DNA of 64,000 bases from the NCBI GenBank assembly GCA_018402235.1, contig JAGYJJ010000005.1, positions 322,219-386,218 on the forward strand, given 5' to 3'. Numbering within the stretch: the first letter of the stretch is position 1; every line of letters starts with the position of its first letter. Shown here in pieces: positions 8,573-18,468 of this stretch. Below the pieces are notes generated by a model, which did not search any database, was not told the origin of the DNA, and saw only the letters and a program-made list of their open reading frames with translations. A program made the translations under genes and the position numbers. This DNA is from Candidatus Nanopelagicales bacterium (GTDB lineage: Bacteria; Actinomycetota; Actinomycetes; S36-B12).

Positions 8573-9355
8573 CTAGACGCCCTTGGGACGCAGGTACCGC
8601 TGAGCGAGTCCACCAATGAAGTCGAAGGCAAGCGCCACCAACGCCACCAAGACAGCGCCGACGAAGATCGCGGTGGGTCGGTTGAGTTTGAGGCCAGCGT
8701 TGATCGTTTCACCCAGGCCACCGCCTCCGATGAGGAAGGCGAGTGCAGCCATGCCGACGTTAATGACCGTTGCGGTCCGAATGCCCGCCATGATGACGGG
8801 CACCGATAACGGCAGCTCGATCTTGAACAGTCGCTGCAGACCCGTCATCCCCATCCCTTTACCGGCTTCGATGACGGCCTTATCTACTTGTTCTAGACCA
8901 ACGATGGTGTTGCGGAGTACAGGTAGCAGAGCGAACGTTGCCAGCGCGATGATCACCGTGGTGGCGCCCTGGCCGAGCCAGATGAAGAAAAGAACGATCA
9001 GGCCGTAAGCCGGTAGTGCCTGACCCAGCCCCAGAATACTGACGAGTGTGTCCTTGATTTTGGGAACACTCTCGCGGGTGACGATGATTCCGATAGGCAC
9101 CGCCACCACAACAACCAACACGGTGGACCAGAACGCCACGTACAACTGCTGCTGGAACTGCCGGAACAACTTGGAGGGCTCCAGGATCCGCTCGGTTGTC
9201 GGATCGAAAGTCGAGTAGTTCCAGACCACAATTAAGAGCGTCGCAAGGATGAGGAAGAGCGCAGGGGTAACAACCAAGTCGAGTGAATCAGCGCGCCAAC
9301 GGCGGCTCGGCTTGGCTTCGGCGCTCTCTGCGACCAGAACTACTGCGGTGCTCAC
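8573..9355 (-). CDS. opuCD: Osmoprotectant ABC transporter permease (OpuCD/OpuBD type)
   Basis: A 260-residue inner-membrane permease with about six hydrophobic segments and the EAA-loop motif EAGKGMGMTGLQRL that contacts the ATPase. It resembles glycine betaine/choline/carnitine permeases. Its GTG start overlaps the ATPase stop by four bases, so translation is coupled. Last of the three transporter genes after the binding protein. The N-terminal ~45 residues before the first conserved segment are longer than usual and contain an extra helix. Confidence 0.85.
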   Translation of the reverse strand: MSTAVVLVAESAEAKPSRRWRADSLDLVVTPALFLILATLLIVVWNYSTFDPTTERILEPSKLFRQFQQQLYVAFWSTVLVVVVAVPIGIIVTRESVPKIKDTLVSILGLGQALPAYGLIVLFFIWLGQGATTVIIALATFALLPVLRNTIVGLEQVDKAVIEAGKGMGMTGLQRLFKIELPLSVPVIMAGIRTATVINVGMAALAFLIGGGGLGETINAGLKLNRPTAIFVGAVLVALVALAFDFIGGLAQRYLRPKGV

Positions 9356-10488
9356 GACGATGAACTCTCCGCACCGGTTTGAATCAGCAACTGAGCCAAG
9401 CTCTCAACCGTGCATCCACCCAGATAGTGGCCTCGGCCATCGACAACTACCGCCATGCCGGCAGCTGTGGTGAGCATCGCTGCGAGGGCGTCTTGGAGGG
9501 TGTCTTCGGGCTGCAACTGCACGCTGATGGGACGGCCAGCTCGATCCAACGCCGACGACCTGTTCAGTGCCTTCTCATCAATCCACCGTGTGGGGTGGTC
9601 ATTCCTGTCGAGCAGCACCGCCACGCTCGTGTTTGCGTCGCTCATTTGGCGCAGCGCCTGGTCTCGCTGGAATGGCTCCTTCAACGTGACAAGTGGCGAC
9701 AGCTCAATGTCTTTGACTCGGCGCAAGGTGAGAGTCTTCAAGATCGCACCTGAGCCCAAGAAGTTCTCAACGAACTCATCGGCGGGGTCGGTCAGGATGT
9801 GTTCGGGGGTATCAAGTTGGGCAATCTCGCTTTGATCGCGCAGGATGGCGATGCGATCCCCCATCTTGACTGCCTCGTCGATGTCGTGAGTGACGAAGAC
9901 GATCGTCTTCTTCAGTTCTCCCTGCAACCGCAGGAACTCGTTTTGCAGGCGGTCGCGGGTGATCGGATCGATCGCTCCGAACGGTTCATCCATTAAAAGG
10001 ACGTCGGGGTCTGCACCCAGTGCGCGGGCCACACCCACACGTTGCGCCTGACCACCGGATAGTTCAGACGGATAGCGATCTCGATAGATGCTCGGGTCCA
10101 TCGATACAACTTCGAGTAGTTCGTCCACCCGGGCACGAACCTTGTCCTTGGGCCATTTGAGTAGCTTGGGGACTGTCGCGATGTTCTCTGCGATGGTGCG
10201 ATGGGGGAACAGGCCGATCTGCTGGATCACGTACCCGATGCGGCGACGAAGTTCATTGGGGTCGCCTTCGGTAACGTCCTCGCCTTCGTAGATGATCCGC
10301 CCCGACGTGGGCTCAATCATTCTGTTGATGAGCCGCAGCGTCGTGCTCTTGCCACAACCTGAGGGACCGACCAGGACAAGGATCTCTCCAGGGGTGACCG
10401 CGAGGTTCAGGTTCTTGACAGCTGGTTGGTCAACGCCGGGGTAGGACTTGGTGACGTTCTCCAACTTGATGAGGGGTTCGACGCTCAC
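9352..10488 (-). CDS. opuCA: Osmoprotectant ABC transporter ATPase with CBS domains
   Basis: A 378-residue ATPase. Walker A is GPSGCGKSTT (about residues 38-47), the ABC signature is LSGGQAQRVG, Walker B is VLLMDEP and the switch His is in FVTHDIDEA. The C-terminal ~120 residues form a CBS pair, which in this family senses ionic strength and gates transport. GTG start at 10488 with GGAG eight bases upstream; 12 bp follow the first permease. It energises uptake of betaine-like solutes. Confidence 0.9.
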   Translation of the reverse strand: MSVEPLIKLENVTKSYPGVDQPAVKNLNLAVTPGEILVLVGPSGCGKSTTLRLINRMIEPTSGRIIYEGEDVTEGDPNELRRRIGYVIQQIGLFPHRTIAENIATVPKLLKWPKDKVRARVDELLEVVSMDPSIYRDRYPSELSGGQAQRVGVARALGADPDVLLMDEPFGAIDPITRDRLQNEFLRLQGELKKTIVFVTHDIDEAVKMGDRIAILRDQSEIAQLDTPEHILTDPADEFVENFLGSGAILKTLTLRRVKDIELSPLVTLKEPFQRDQALRQMSDANTSVAVLLDRNDHPTRWIDEKALNRSSALDRAGRPISVQLQPEDTLQDALAAMLTTAAGMAVVVDGRGHYLGGCTVESLAQLLIQTGAESSSS

Positions 10489-10500
10489 TGCTAACTCCTG

Positions 10501-11190
10501 TCAGGCTTTCTTGGTTCGGGGGGTAGTGAAACGACCAACGCCGCGCAGCAACGAGTCGATGAAGAGGGCCAGGACCAAGGACAAAATCACACCTGTCCAG
10601 ATCGCTTCGAGTGAGTTGGGCAGTGGCAAGCGGGCTAAACCGCTCTTAATGAAGTCGCCCAATCCGCCGCCCGCCACGAGCGTTGCGATTGCTGAGATTC
10701 CCACCGTTAGGAGCGCCGAGACACGAATGCCCGCCAACATCACCGGCCAGGCCAGCGGGAGTTGCACTTTCGTGAGCACCTGGAACCGGTTGAGCCCCAT
10801 ACCCTTTGCCGACTCCAGAACGCTCGGATCCACCGAATCCAGACCCGTGCTGGTGTTTCTCAAGATCGGCATGATCGCGTACAGATACAGCGCAATGAAC
10901 GAAGGCGTGAAGCCCAAACCGACAATCGGTATGAAAATCGTGAACAGCGCGAGCGAGGGAATCGTCAGGAAGACCGAGGAAATGGCAAGTACGAGTTCCT
11001 TCGCGAACGCTTGATGAAGCGTCACTATCGCCAGCACAATTGCCGTCACAGTTGCCGCGACAGTCACCAAGACCACATATACGAGAGTCTGGGAAAGACC
11101 TCCCACAATGAGATCGGTGCGGCTCGACATGTAGTCGAACCAACTGAACACGCCTTCCACGAAGACTCCTGTCGGCTTGCGGGATGTCAC
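10501..11190 (-). CDS. opuCB: Osmoprotectant ABC transporter permease (OpuCB type)
   Basis: A 229-residue permease with about five transmembrane segments and the EAA motif ESAKGMGLNRFQVL. It pairs with the other permease to form the membrane channel. The longest frame begins at GTG 11190, but an AGGAG site sits five bases before an in-frame GTG at 11160, which may be the true start. It follows the binding-protein gene after an 82-bp gap holding a hairpin and short tandem repeats. Confidence 0.85.
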   Translation of the reverse strand: MTSRKPTGVFVEGVFSWFDYMSSRTDLIVGGLSQTLVYVVLVTVAATVTAIVLAIVTLHQAFAKELVLAISSVFLTIPSLALFTIFIPIVGLGFTPSFIALYLYAIMPILRNTSTGLDSVDPSVLESAKGMGLNRFQVLTKVQLPLAWPVMLAGIRVSALLTVGISAIATLVAGGGLGDFIKSGLARLPLPNSLEAIWTGVILSLVLALFIDSLLRGVGRFTTPRTKKA

Positions 11191-11191
11191 A

Positions 11192-11262
11192 GTCGGCTAG
11201 CCGCGCTAGCACGGTCGGCTAGCACGGTCGGCTAGCACGGTGGCGGGGGCCGAAGCCCCGCC
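11192..11262 (-). promoter_or_regulatory. 13-bp tandem repeats and hairpin inside the osmoprotectant operon
   Basis: The unit GGTCGGCTAGCAC is present twice in tandem (11213-11225, 11226-11238) with degenerate copies on both sides. Next to it lies a 7-bp GC stem, GGCGGGG...CCCCGCC (11242-11262). On the minus strand the hairpin comes 10 bases after the binding-protein stop, with no T run. This suggests partial termination or 3'-end protection, raising binding protein over permease. Confidence 0.6.
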
Positions 11263-11272
11263 ATCGTCGTCG

Positions 11273-12244
11273 CTAGCCGGCGATGATGCCCTGCTCGACG
11301 AGGAAGTCGCGCGCAACAGCTGCGGGCTCCTCGCCTTCCGCCGACACGCGAGCGTTCAACTCCGCCATCTTCAGGTTGTCGAGCGGCGCCAAGATCGCAT
11401 CAACGATGCCATCGAATGCCTCAGGAGCCTGCTCGTACGTCTCATTACGAATGTTTGCTGAGACGTTGTAGAGGATGTTTACACCCGGATCTTCAACGAG
11501 AGTTAGACCCAACGCTGGGATACGGCCATCGGTGGTGAACACCTCACCGAAGGTGCAGTTGTCATTTGCGGTCTCGGTGTAGATCACACCGGTATCCAAA
11601 ATGTTCTGCTGCGAATCCGCTAGTTCGATCCCGGTTGCGGTCTCGGTCAGAATCAGACCATCGGGACGATCGGGGAACTCCGATTCCATGCACACCACAG
11701 CATCGGGGTTATCGCGGACGTACTCCATCATGGTCTGGAGCGAGAATGCTCCGCCGTTTGCTTCGGTAACCGCTGGGCTCGATGCGAATCCGTACGTGTT
11801 GTTGAAGGGAGACTGCCCGATCCATGCAATGTTGTTCGCCGCTAGGTCCTGCTCGCGGACCGCGGTGGTCAACTCATCGGGATCGAAGCTCGGGTCCTCT
11901 TGACCCAGGTGCACAGTCCAACCAGTGCCGTTGTACTCCATGTAGACGTCGATATCACCCGACAGGAGGGCCTCACGGGCAACCGACGTACCTCCCAGAT
12001 TGACCCGGTCGGTCACGCTTGCGCCGGCGGCTTCAAGCGCCTGAACCATCATTTGTCCCAGGATCAACTGCTCGTCGAAGTCCTTGGATCCAACAGCCAC
12101 ATCAATACCGCTCATGTCGTACTGGCCCGCGACGGAATCTCCACCGCTATCTCCAGCCGAATCGTCCGAATCGCTCGAACAAGCAGCCAAAACGAGCGCC
12201 GAAGCACCCACAATGACGGCGAATTTCTTACTCATGGAACCCAT
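11273..12244 (-). CDS. opuCC: Glycine betaine/osmoprotectant-binding lipoprotein (OpuAC-like)
   Basis: A 323-residue lipoprotein. A short basic N-terminus and hydrophobic stretch end in the lipobox LAAC, so it is anchored outside the membrane. The mature part has the OpuAC fold signatures (VAVGSKDFDEQLILGQMM, VYMEYNGTGW). It captures betaine-type solutes and delivers them to the permeases encoded downstream. The start is at 12244 or the internal ATG three codons later. First gene of the operon; the 258 bp upstream hold its promoter and a weak CAAGGTC/GACCTTG stem at 12332-12357. Confidence 0.88.
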   Translation of the reverse strand: MGSMSKKFAVIVGASALVLAACSSDSDDSAGDSGGDSVAGQYDMSGIDVAVGSKDFDEQLILGQMMVQALEAAGASVTDRVNLGGTSVAREALLSGDIDVYMEYNGTGWTVHLGQEDPSFDPDELTTAVREQDLAANNIAWIGQSPFNNTYGFASSPAVTEANGGAFSLQTMMEYVRDNPDAVVCMESEFPDRPDGLILTETATGIELADSQQNILDTGVIYTETANDNCTFGEVFTTDGRIPALGLTLVEDPGVNILYNVSANIRNETYEQAPEAFDGIVDAILAPLDNLKMAELNARVSAEGEEPAAVARDFLVEQGIIAG

Positions 12245-12502
12245 GAATTCACTCCTTTAGTTGCTTACGTACAGGGCATCTGTTGGCTTTGACCGTAGCG
12301 AAAAAACCGACCCGAAAATAGGTCCATGGGGCAAGGTCACGTCATTGACCGACCTTGAGACGGGGCTGGGACATTGACGACATTGCCGTTACCAACGAGT
12401 TCGCTTGTGAAGTACCCCATTCCTTGCCGAAAGTTCGGTTGCCCGAACGTGGACTGAGCACTCAGGCCTCACTGTGCGTTGGCTAAGTCAACGAATCGTG
12501 TT

Positions 12503-13930
12503 TCAACGAACAGTGGCGTCTGCAACAACTTCGATTGTCTTGGCTGTTGGATCACTGCAGTACGCCATGCGTGTCATTCGACCCGCAGCGCCAATCGCCT
12601 CGACTACTTCCTCAGAGACGCGTTCGCCGGGAGCTAGGAGCGGTACTCCTGGTGGATAGGGGCAGAACTGTTCAGTGCTCACCTGGCCAACCGCGTCCCG
12701 GAGCGGCATGCGTCGTCGATGCGCGAAATAGGCCGCGCGTGGAGTCATGACAACGTCGGGTTGGATCTGCCACGTGGCCGCGGGGGCCGGTGATCGCGCT
12801 GGCCCACGTTGACTCTCGATAACGCCTTCGAGCAAAGACACCACATCAGCCAGGGTGTCGGGGTCGTCCGCGATGGTTACCGTCATGATCAACGTATCTG
12901 CGTCGGCCGCCTCCACGCCCACCCCGCGCTGCCACAACTCAGCCGCGATGCGCGCTCCCGTGGTGCCCGTCTCGGGCACAAAGAGGGTGAGCTTGAGTGG
13001 ATCCATCTCGCAACCGAGCAACTCATCGGTCAAGGCGACCACGCCCGCAATTCGCGAAAGTGCCATCCGCGCGTCGTGGACTGCCTCACTCATCAATGCG
13101 AGTCGAGCCGATCCATCGCGTTGCATAGCCAAGCGGGTAGCTTCAATGGACGCCAGCAGCGTTGCTGACGGTGAAGTTGTCGCGGTGAGATCTACGCCAT
13201 GCGTCAGCGTCGACGGAAGTACGCGTGAACCCTTCAAGGACGTCACAGCCGTTTGGGAGTAGCCCGTCAGCGCCTTATGCACGCTCGTGGTCACTACATC
13301 GGCGCCGTGCGCATGGGCACCGCGGCCGGGCAAGAAGTCCAGGTGCGCTCCCCACGCCTGATCGACGATCAGCACCGAATCTTGCGCGTGACACAGATCG
13401 GCGAGCGCTCGAATATTCGTCATGGTTCCGACGTATGCAGGTGAAGTGACGAATAACGCATACGCGCCACTCATATCGATATCGCCTGCATGAACTCCGA
13501 TGGGAACGCCGAAGTCCGGGTGGATACGCGGCAAAATCCAGCAAGGATCTGCCCCGGAAGTGACCAAGCCCGCGTGTGCACTTCGATGCGACGTCCGATC
13601 GATGCAAATGGTCACACCGGGTGCAACGACGGAGGTCAATGCGGCAATATTCCCCTGCGTCGATCCACCGAGGAGAAATCGTGCATGGTCAGCTTCGATC
13701 GCCTCGGCCCACAGCGCTTCAGCCTTTTCCAAGACTCGACCGCTGAAGACGTTGTCGTCCGCACCTCCTTGAAGGGGAATGTCATCACGGATCACTTCGT
13801 CGAGTAGGTCTGGCGCGAAAGGATCGGACGCAGACTTTCCGTAGCGCATCTTGTGGCCGGGGATCTGCATCGAATGCCCCTCGCGGGCCTTCGCCGCCCG
13901 CCAGGCATCCAACAGTGGTGCGTCGGTCAT
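12503..13930 (-). CDS. PLP-dependent Orn/Lys/Arg decarboxylase family protein
   Basis: A 475-residue fold-type I decarboxylase. The N-terminus MQIPGHKMRYG is typical of the short Bacillus-type (SpeA/YaaO-like) enzymes. TSVHKALTGYSQTA carries the lysine expected to bind PLP, and VDQAWGAH the aspartate contacting the pyridine nitrogen. It would convert a basic amino acid to a diamine such as cadaverine, putrescine or agmatine in the cytoplasm. Exact substrate not determinable. The start at 13930 lies 9 bp from the convergent-side antiporter stop on the same strand. Confidence 0.87.
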   Translation of the reverse strand: MTDAPLLDAWRAAKAREGHSMQIPGHKMRYGKSASDPFAPDLLDEVIRDDIPLQGGADDNVFSGRVLEKAEALWAEAIEADHARFLLGGSTQGNIAALTSVVAPGVTICIDRTSHRSAHAGLVTSGADPCWILPRIHPDFGVPIGVHAGDIDMSGAYALFVTSPAYVGTMTNIRALADLCHAQDSVLIVDQAWGAHLDFLPGRGAHAHGADVVTTSVHKALTGYSQTAVTSLKGSRVLPSTLTHGVDLTATTSPSATLLASIEATRLAMQRDGSARLALMSEAVHDARMALSRIAGVVALTDELLGCEMDPLKLTLFVPETGTTGARIAAELWQRGVGVEAADADTLIMTVTIADDPDTLADVVSLLEGVIESQRGPARSPAPAATWQIQPDVVMTPRAAYFAHRRRMPLRDAVGQVSTEQFCPYPPGVPLLAPGERVSEEVVEAIGAAGRMTRMAYCSDPTAKTIEVVADATVR

Positions 13931-13939
13931 GCGTGGACG

Positions 13940-15533
13940 CTAACGCTCGCTCCCAAGTGCCTGGAGCCGGACGTCCAAATCCCGGAGTTTCGCCCGGATG
14001 ATCGCATCGGGCAGACCTTCCTCATCACGCAACCGAAGCAGCTCTTCTTGTTCCGCCTGCACCATTGCCCGGGCAAGTTGCAGCATGCGTCGCGTCGCGA
14101 CTTCCTGGGTTGTCTCAGATTCCTTGCCTGGAGAACTTTGGTCGATACGGATGCGAACATCGTGCTGCAGGCGATCAACAACGGGCCCGGGAATCGGATC
14201 ACCATCTCGATCGGCTTCTTCGACCGCATCACTGAGCCGATCGAACGCGGCGCGTGCGAGCGCAGCATCCAGATCCCGAACGAGGAGTTCGTCGTCGTCG
14301 CCCGTTACTCCCAAACGATTCGCCAAGGGGCCAACCGTGAGCGACAAAAGCAAAGTGAGCACGATGATTACGAAAGTGGTCGCGAGCAGGACGTCGCGGT
14401 AGGGGAATGCCTGCCCCGCAGACGTGACAAGAGGCAGGAAAAGCCGCCAAGCCCGACACCGGGCCGCGCGCTCCCGCCCACGCGACGATCACTGATTCCT
14501 TGCCCAAATTCTCTTGCTTGTGAACACCCGCCTTAACTCGCCTTTCACGGGCTCGTTGCACAGCAACCATCGCCGCAACGAAGAGTCCTCGACTCACGAT
14601 CAGTGCCGCCAACACCAAGGGAACCAAGATCGCCACAAGCCGGAGTTCCTCTGCATCCAACCGCAGAAAAATCACGGGAAGTTCAAGTCCAATGAGGAAG
14701 AAGGCGAAGGTCTGCAAAATGAAGGTCAGATGCCGCCACACAGTTGCACCCTGCAACCTGCCGGACCAACCCGGATCCGAGTGCTGCGAGCTTGCAACCC
14801 ACAACGCCGCAACGACTATCGCCAGGATGCCCGAGCCCTCGATCCGTTCGGCTACGAGGTAGATGAGGAAGGGTGCGATGACGATCAACGAGTTCGCAGC
14901 AACAAGATCCCTACTTCGACGAAGCACCCAGGACATCACGATCCCCGCGAGTGCACCAACCGCAACACCCACACCTACGGCGATGACGAAAAGTCCAGCA
15001 GCGTTAACCACCGTGACACTTCCCGCAACGGCGGCGATCACAGCCACGCGTAGTGCGGTTAACCCAGTGCCGTCGTTGACCAGACTCTCCCCTTCGAGAA
15101 TCGACACCAGACGCCTGGGGATCGAGGCTCGCTTGGCGATCGTGCTCACGGCAACGGCATCGGTCGGCGCCAAAATCGCACCGAGTGCCAGTGCGATGGC
15201 CAGTGGCATAGCAACCGCGAGGCTGACCAACCCGCCGATAACGAACGTGGTCGTCAAGACCAAACCCACTGCGAGTGCGAGCACCGGTCGGCTGACCTTT
15301 CGAAGGTCTAGGTAGGACGATCCCAGTGCCTCTCCGAATACCAGTGGCGCGAGGATCAAGATCAAAACAACTTCCGGATCCGGGGGTGCATCCGGCCCAA
15401 TGGGCAAGATGCCAAGGATCGCGCCGAAAAATATGAGTGGCAGTGCGATTCCCCAGCCACGCTGTCGAAAGAAGACAGATAGCGACAGTGAGATAACGCC
15501 TGCGACGGCGTAGCCGAAGAGGTCGTCGGTCAC
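13940..15533 (-). CDS. CPA1/NhaP-type cation:proton antiporter, frame break near 14440
   Basis: The membrane half has about 12 hydrophobic segments and the ion-site signatures GAILAPTDAVAV and EGESLVNDGTGL of Na+/H+ exchangers. The frame breaks after WAGARGPVSGLAAF near 14440, in a short homopolymer context. It resumes as LPLVTSAGQAFPYRD, a last helix (ATTFVIIVLTLLLS) and a charged cytoplasmic tail ending at 13940. Repaired length is about 530 residues. The GTG at 15533 is 10 bases after the recR stop, so it is probably coupled to recR. It expels sodium or potassium in exchange for protons. Confidence 0.85.
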
Positions 15534-15543
15534 GGCGTAGACC

Positions 15544-16158
15544 TTAGGAGGTGGTCGGTGCGGATTCGATCCGCCGACGCCCCTCGAATGCCCTCCCGAG
15601 GGTGACTTCGTCCGCGTACTCCAAGTCCCCGCCAACCGGCAAGCCGCTGGCCAACCTGGAAACAGCAACTCCGAGTGGGGCGATCGTTCGTGCCAGGTAG
15701 GTGGCCGTGGCTTCACCTTCGAGGTTTGGATCCGTAGCGAGAATCACTTCGACGATCGTGCCGTCGGCCAACCTTCCGAGCAACTCGCGAATACGAAGGT
15801 CTTCCGGTCCGATTCCTTCAATGGGATTGATGGCTCCGCCGAGCACGTGATACTTCCCCCGAAATTCCCGAGTGCGCTCGATAGCCACGACGTCCTTCGG
15901 CTCTTCCACAACGCATACGAGGGTTACATCTCGCTTGGGATCGATGCAAATGCGGCACTGCTCGGCCTCGGCGACGTTTCCGCACGTTTGGCAGAACTGC
16001 ACACGCTCTTTGACATGGACCAAAGAATCAACCAAACGCTGCACGTCGGCTTGATCGGAGGCAAGTAGGTGAAAGGCGATGCGTTGGGCACTCTTGGGTC
16101 CAACACCGGGGAGTCGACCCAACTCGTCGATGAGATCTTGAACTGCACCCTCGTACAT
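15544..16158 (-). CDS. recR: Recombination mediator RecR
   Basis: A 204-residue protein of normal length. Helix-hairpin-helix ([19 protein letters not shown], residues 14-32), a zinc finger (CQTCGN...CRIC) and a C-terminal Toprim domain ([22 protein letters not shown]) are present. With RecF/RecO it loads RecA on gapped DNA. The ATG shares a base with the dnaX stop (TGATG), the usual dnaX-recR coupling. Confidence 0.97.
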   Translation of the reverse strand: MYEGAVQDLIDELGRLPGVGPKSAQRIAFHLLASDQADVQRLVDSLVHVKERVQFCQTCGNVAEAEQCRICIDPKRDVTLVCVVEEPKDVVAIERTREFRGKYHVLGGAINPIEGIGPEDLRIRELLGRLADGTIVEVILATDPNLEGEATATYLARTIAPLGVAVSRLASGLPVGGDLEYADEVTLGRAFEGRRRIESAPTTS

Positions 16159-17998
16159 CAGTGCTCGATCTCCCCTATCTGGGTCGCGCCCAACTCGCGC
16201 ATCACGAGTTCTACTCCGGTTACGTCGTCGGTGTTGGCATCGTCGGGACTAGGCGCATCGCCCTCGGTAGGTGGCGCCACCGTCGGGGCCTTAGTAGAAC
16301 GTGAACCGGCACCCGCTACCGCATCAGGTGCCAGGACGACGTCAATGCGCGCGTCGATTTTGAGGACATCCTTGACCGCACCACGCAACGTCTCGTCATG
16401 CCCGCCATTCACCACATTCGTGGCTTTTCCTTGGCTATCGAGTCCTACCGCCAACACTCCATTAGCCCAGGACAACGGGTGCGATCCACTAAAGGCCATC
16501 CACGCCACCCGTGAATAGCCCGAAAGAGCATCCATCACGGCAGGCCACATCGTGACAAAACCGTCGATATTCAAAGAATCCGGCGCCGCGCCAACGTCAA
16601 CTTCCGGCTTCTCCGGCTTCTCCGGCGCCGCCTGCTTCTTTGCCGCGGTGGCCTTCTTCGGCTTAGCCGGCGGTGCACCCGCAGATGCACCAGCTGGTTC
16701 ACTGGCTGGTCTCACTGGCTGGTGCACTCGAGGGAGCCACTGCCGATATCGGTGGCGGAGGCACCGGACTGGTCGGCACTTGTCGTTCAACAGTTGCCTC
16801 GACCGCTGCGGTAGTGGGGAGAAGCGATGGTCTGCCCGCCGGCCATTGCACGCTCGAGATGCTCGATCCGCGCCAATGCGCCCACCTGAGAGTTGTCGAC
16901 ACCTGGCACGAGCAGCCGCGCAGCCATCAACTCCAGTCGTAAACGCGGGGCGGTAGCACCCTTCATCTCACCGAGGGCATGACTCACGACCTCCGCTGCC
17001 CTGCTCGCTTCGGCCGGACCTAGTTGCTGTGCTTGGCGAACGATTTGCTGGATTTCGGCTTCAGGAGCATCGATCAGTCCGCGGTCAGCTGCGTCCGGAA
17101 CGCTTTGCACCACGATCACATCACGCAGGCGTTCCAAAAGATCGGAGACGAAACGCCGGGGTTCATGCCCCGCTTCGACCACCTTCTCAATGACGGCGAA
17201 CATTCCGGCACCATCTCGAGCAGCAATTGCCTCGATAGTCGCATCGAGTAACGCAGCGTCGGTGAGACCCAACTGATCGGCAACTTCTGTGTAGGTAATG
17301 CCATCTGGACCTGAGCCCGCGATGACCTGACCGAGTATGGAAAGGGAATCTCGAACACTGCCTGCTCCAGCGCGGGCAACCAGTCCCAAAGCTGCCGGAT
17401 CGGCCGTGACGCCCTCAGCCTCACAGATGCGCGCAAGGTGCTCTTGTAGTTCCTTCGCACCGACAAGACGAAAGGCGTAGTTGTGCGTTCGGGAGCGAAT
17501 TGTGGGAAGCACTTTGTCCGGGTCAGTGGTTGCGAAGATGAAGCGCACATGCTCCGGTGGCTCTTCCACGAGCTTCAAAAGTGCGTTGAAGCCGGCAGTG
17601 GAAACCATGTGGGCTTCATCGATGATGTAGACCTTGTAGCGAGACGAGGCCGGAGCGAACATGGCGCGCTCACGTAGATCTCGAGTGTCTTCAACGCCAC
17701 CATGACTTGCGGCGTCGAGTTCGATCACATCTATAGAACCCGCACCACCCGCAGCCAGTTCTACGCAGCTTTGGCACTCGCCGCACGGCTCCGGAGTGGG
17801 ACCTTTCTCGCAGTTCAGCGAGCGGGCCATGATGCGTGCTGTTGATGTCTTGCCACACCCTCGGGGGCCGGAGAAAAGGTATGCGTGATGCACGCGATCG
17901 TTTTCCAGTGCCCGGGTCAGCGGGGCGGTGATGTGCTCTTGTCCCACCACATCGGCGAGCCGAGCTGGCCGGTAGGTGCGGTAGAGAGCCAAGGACAC
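16158..17998 (-). CDS. dnaX: DNA polymerase III tau/gamma subunit DnaX, two frame breaks in the linker
   Basis: Clamp-loader ATPase. Walker A is GPRGCGKT (residues 44-51), followed by the zinc cysteines (C...CGECQSC), the DEAH Walker B and the [10 protein letters not shown] sensor helix. The first ~395 residues are in one frame to AMAGG. The proline/alanine-rich linker continues in a second frame from about 16836 ([18 protein letters not shown]). The C-terminal domain ([15 protein letters not shown]...[13 protein letters not shown]) is in a third frame from about 16715 to the stop at 16158. Each shift amounts to one extra base. With both repaired the protein is about 613 residues. A programmed shift making gamma is known in E. 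coli but would not need two events to reach the tau domain. Confidence 0.93.
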
Positions 17999-18025
17999 AT
18001 CCGAACCTTATGCGCCCCATGAGGG

Positions 18026-18113
18026 GACCCCCCGCACACCTGACAGAGCCCGCCTACCCTTGCTGCCTTCCGGCCCTGGGGGGGTTGAGCGAGGTGACAC
18101 CGCACGGGGGGTC
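18026..18113 (-). ncRNA. ffs: Bacterial small SRP RNA (4.5S-type)
   Basis: The minus strand carries the SRP core GGCCGGAAGGCAGCAAGGGTA region in a long hairpin. Its ends pair as GACCCCCC (18026-18033) with GGGGGGTC (18106-18113). It lies directly upstream of dnaX and downstream of a tRNA-Ser, a frequent arrangement in Actinobacteria. It scaffolds Ffh for membrane targeting. Confidence 0.93.
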
Positions 18114-18171
18114 GGTCACAAGGGTACGGGGCGTGCGCAGCCATTCGCCACTGACAGGTAATCTCCCCCGC

Positions 18172-18257
18172 GGAGGATTCGCCTAGTGGCCTATGGCGCT
18201 CGCTTGGAAAGCGGGTTGGGTTAATAGCCCTCAGGGGTTCGAATCCCCTATCCTCCG
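18172..18257 (+). tRNA. tRNA-Ser (anticodon GGA)
   Basis: An 86-nt class II tRNA. The acceptor GGAGGAT pairs with ATCCTCC, the anticodon loop is TTGGAAA, the long variable arm is GGGTTGG...AGCCCTC and the T loop TTCGAAT. No CCA is encoded. Confidence 0.95.
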
Positions 18258-18276
18258 CGCACAATCAGAACCACTG

Positions 18277-18303
18277 GTGGGAGCGGCAAGACGCCGCTCC
18301 CAC
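18277..18303 (+). terminator. Hairpin downstream of tRNA-Ser(GGA)
   Basis: A perfect 11-bp GC-rich stem (GTGGGAGCGGC / GCCGCTCCCAC) with a 5-nt loop, 19 bp after the tRNA. Few T residues follow, so it may terminate or mark the 3' end for processing. Confidence 0.65.
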
Positions 18304-18335
18304 TTCGCGTTCGCGCGCCTTGTACCCTCCTTCGC

Positions 18336-18425
18336 GGTGGCGTGTCCGAGCGGCCAAAGGAGCGCGCCTCGAAAGCGCGTGTGGGGGCAACCTCACCGTG
18401 GGTTCAAATCCCACCGCCACCGCCA
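18336..18425 (+). tRNA. tRNA-Ser (anticodon CGA)
   Basis: Class II tRNA. The acceptor GGTGGCG pairs with CGCCACC, the anticodon loop is CTCGAAA, a long variable arm is present and the T loop is TTCAAAT. CCA is encoded at 18423-18425. A 7-bp TTGCGGG/CCCGCAA stem follows at 18432-18460. Confidence 0.95.
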
Positions 18426-18468
18426 CAAATTTTGCGGGATCACCGTGGGGTTCCCCGCAATCACGTTC

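Noticed and set aside
12332..12357. Terminator between the decarboxylase and the binding-protein gene
   Set aside because: The CAAGGTC/GACCTTG stem is only 7 bp and the T run lies about 25 bp further on, so I did not list it as a terminator.
13853..14536. A 227-residue plus-strand open frame opposite the antiporter
   Set aside because: It is complementary to the well-supported antiporter tail and decarboxylase start; its composition is that of an antisense shadow.
16158..17998. Programmed dnaX frameshift producing gamma
   Set aside because: Two same-direction shifts would be needed just to complete tau, no slippery heptamer with a downstream stem is evident, and similar breaks occur in many other genes.
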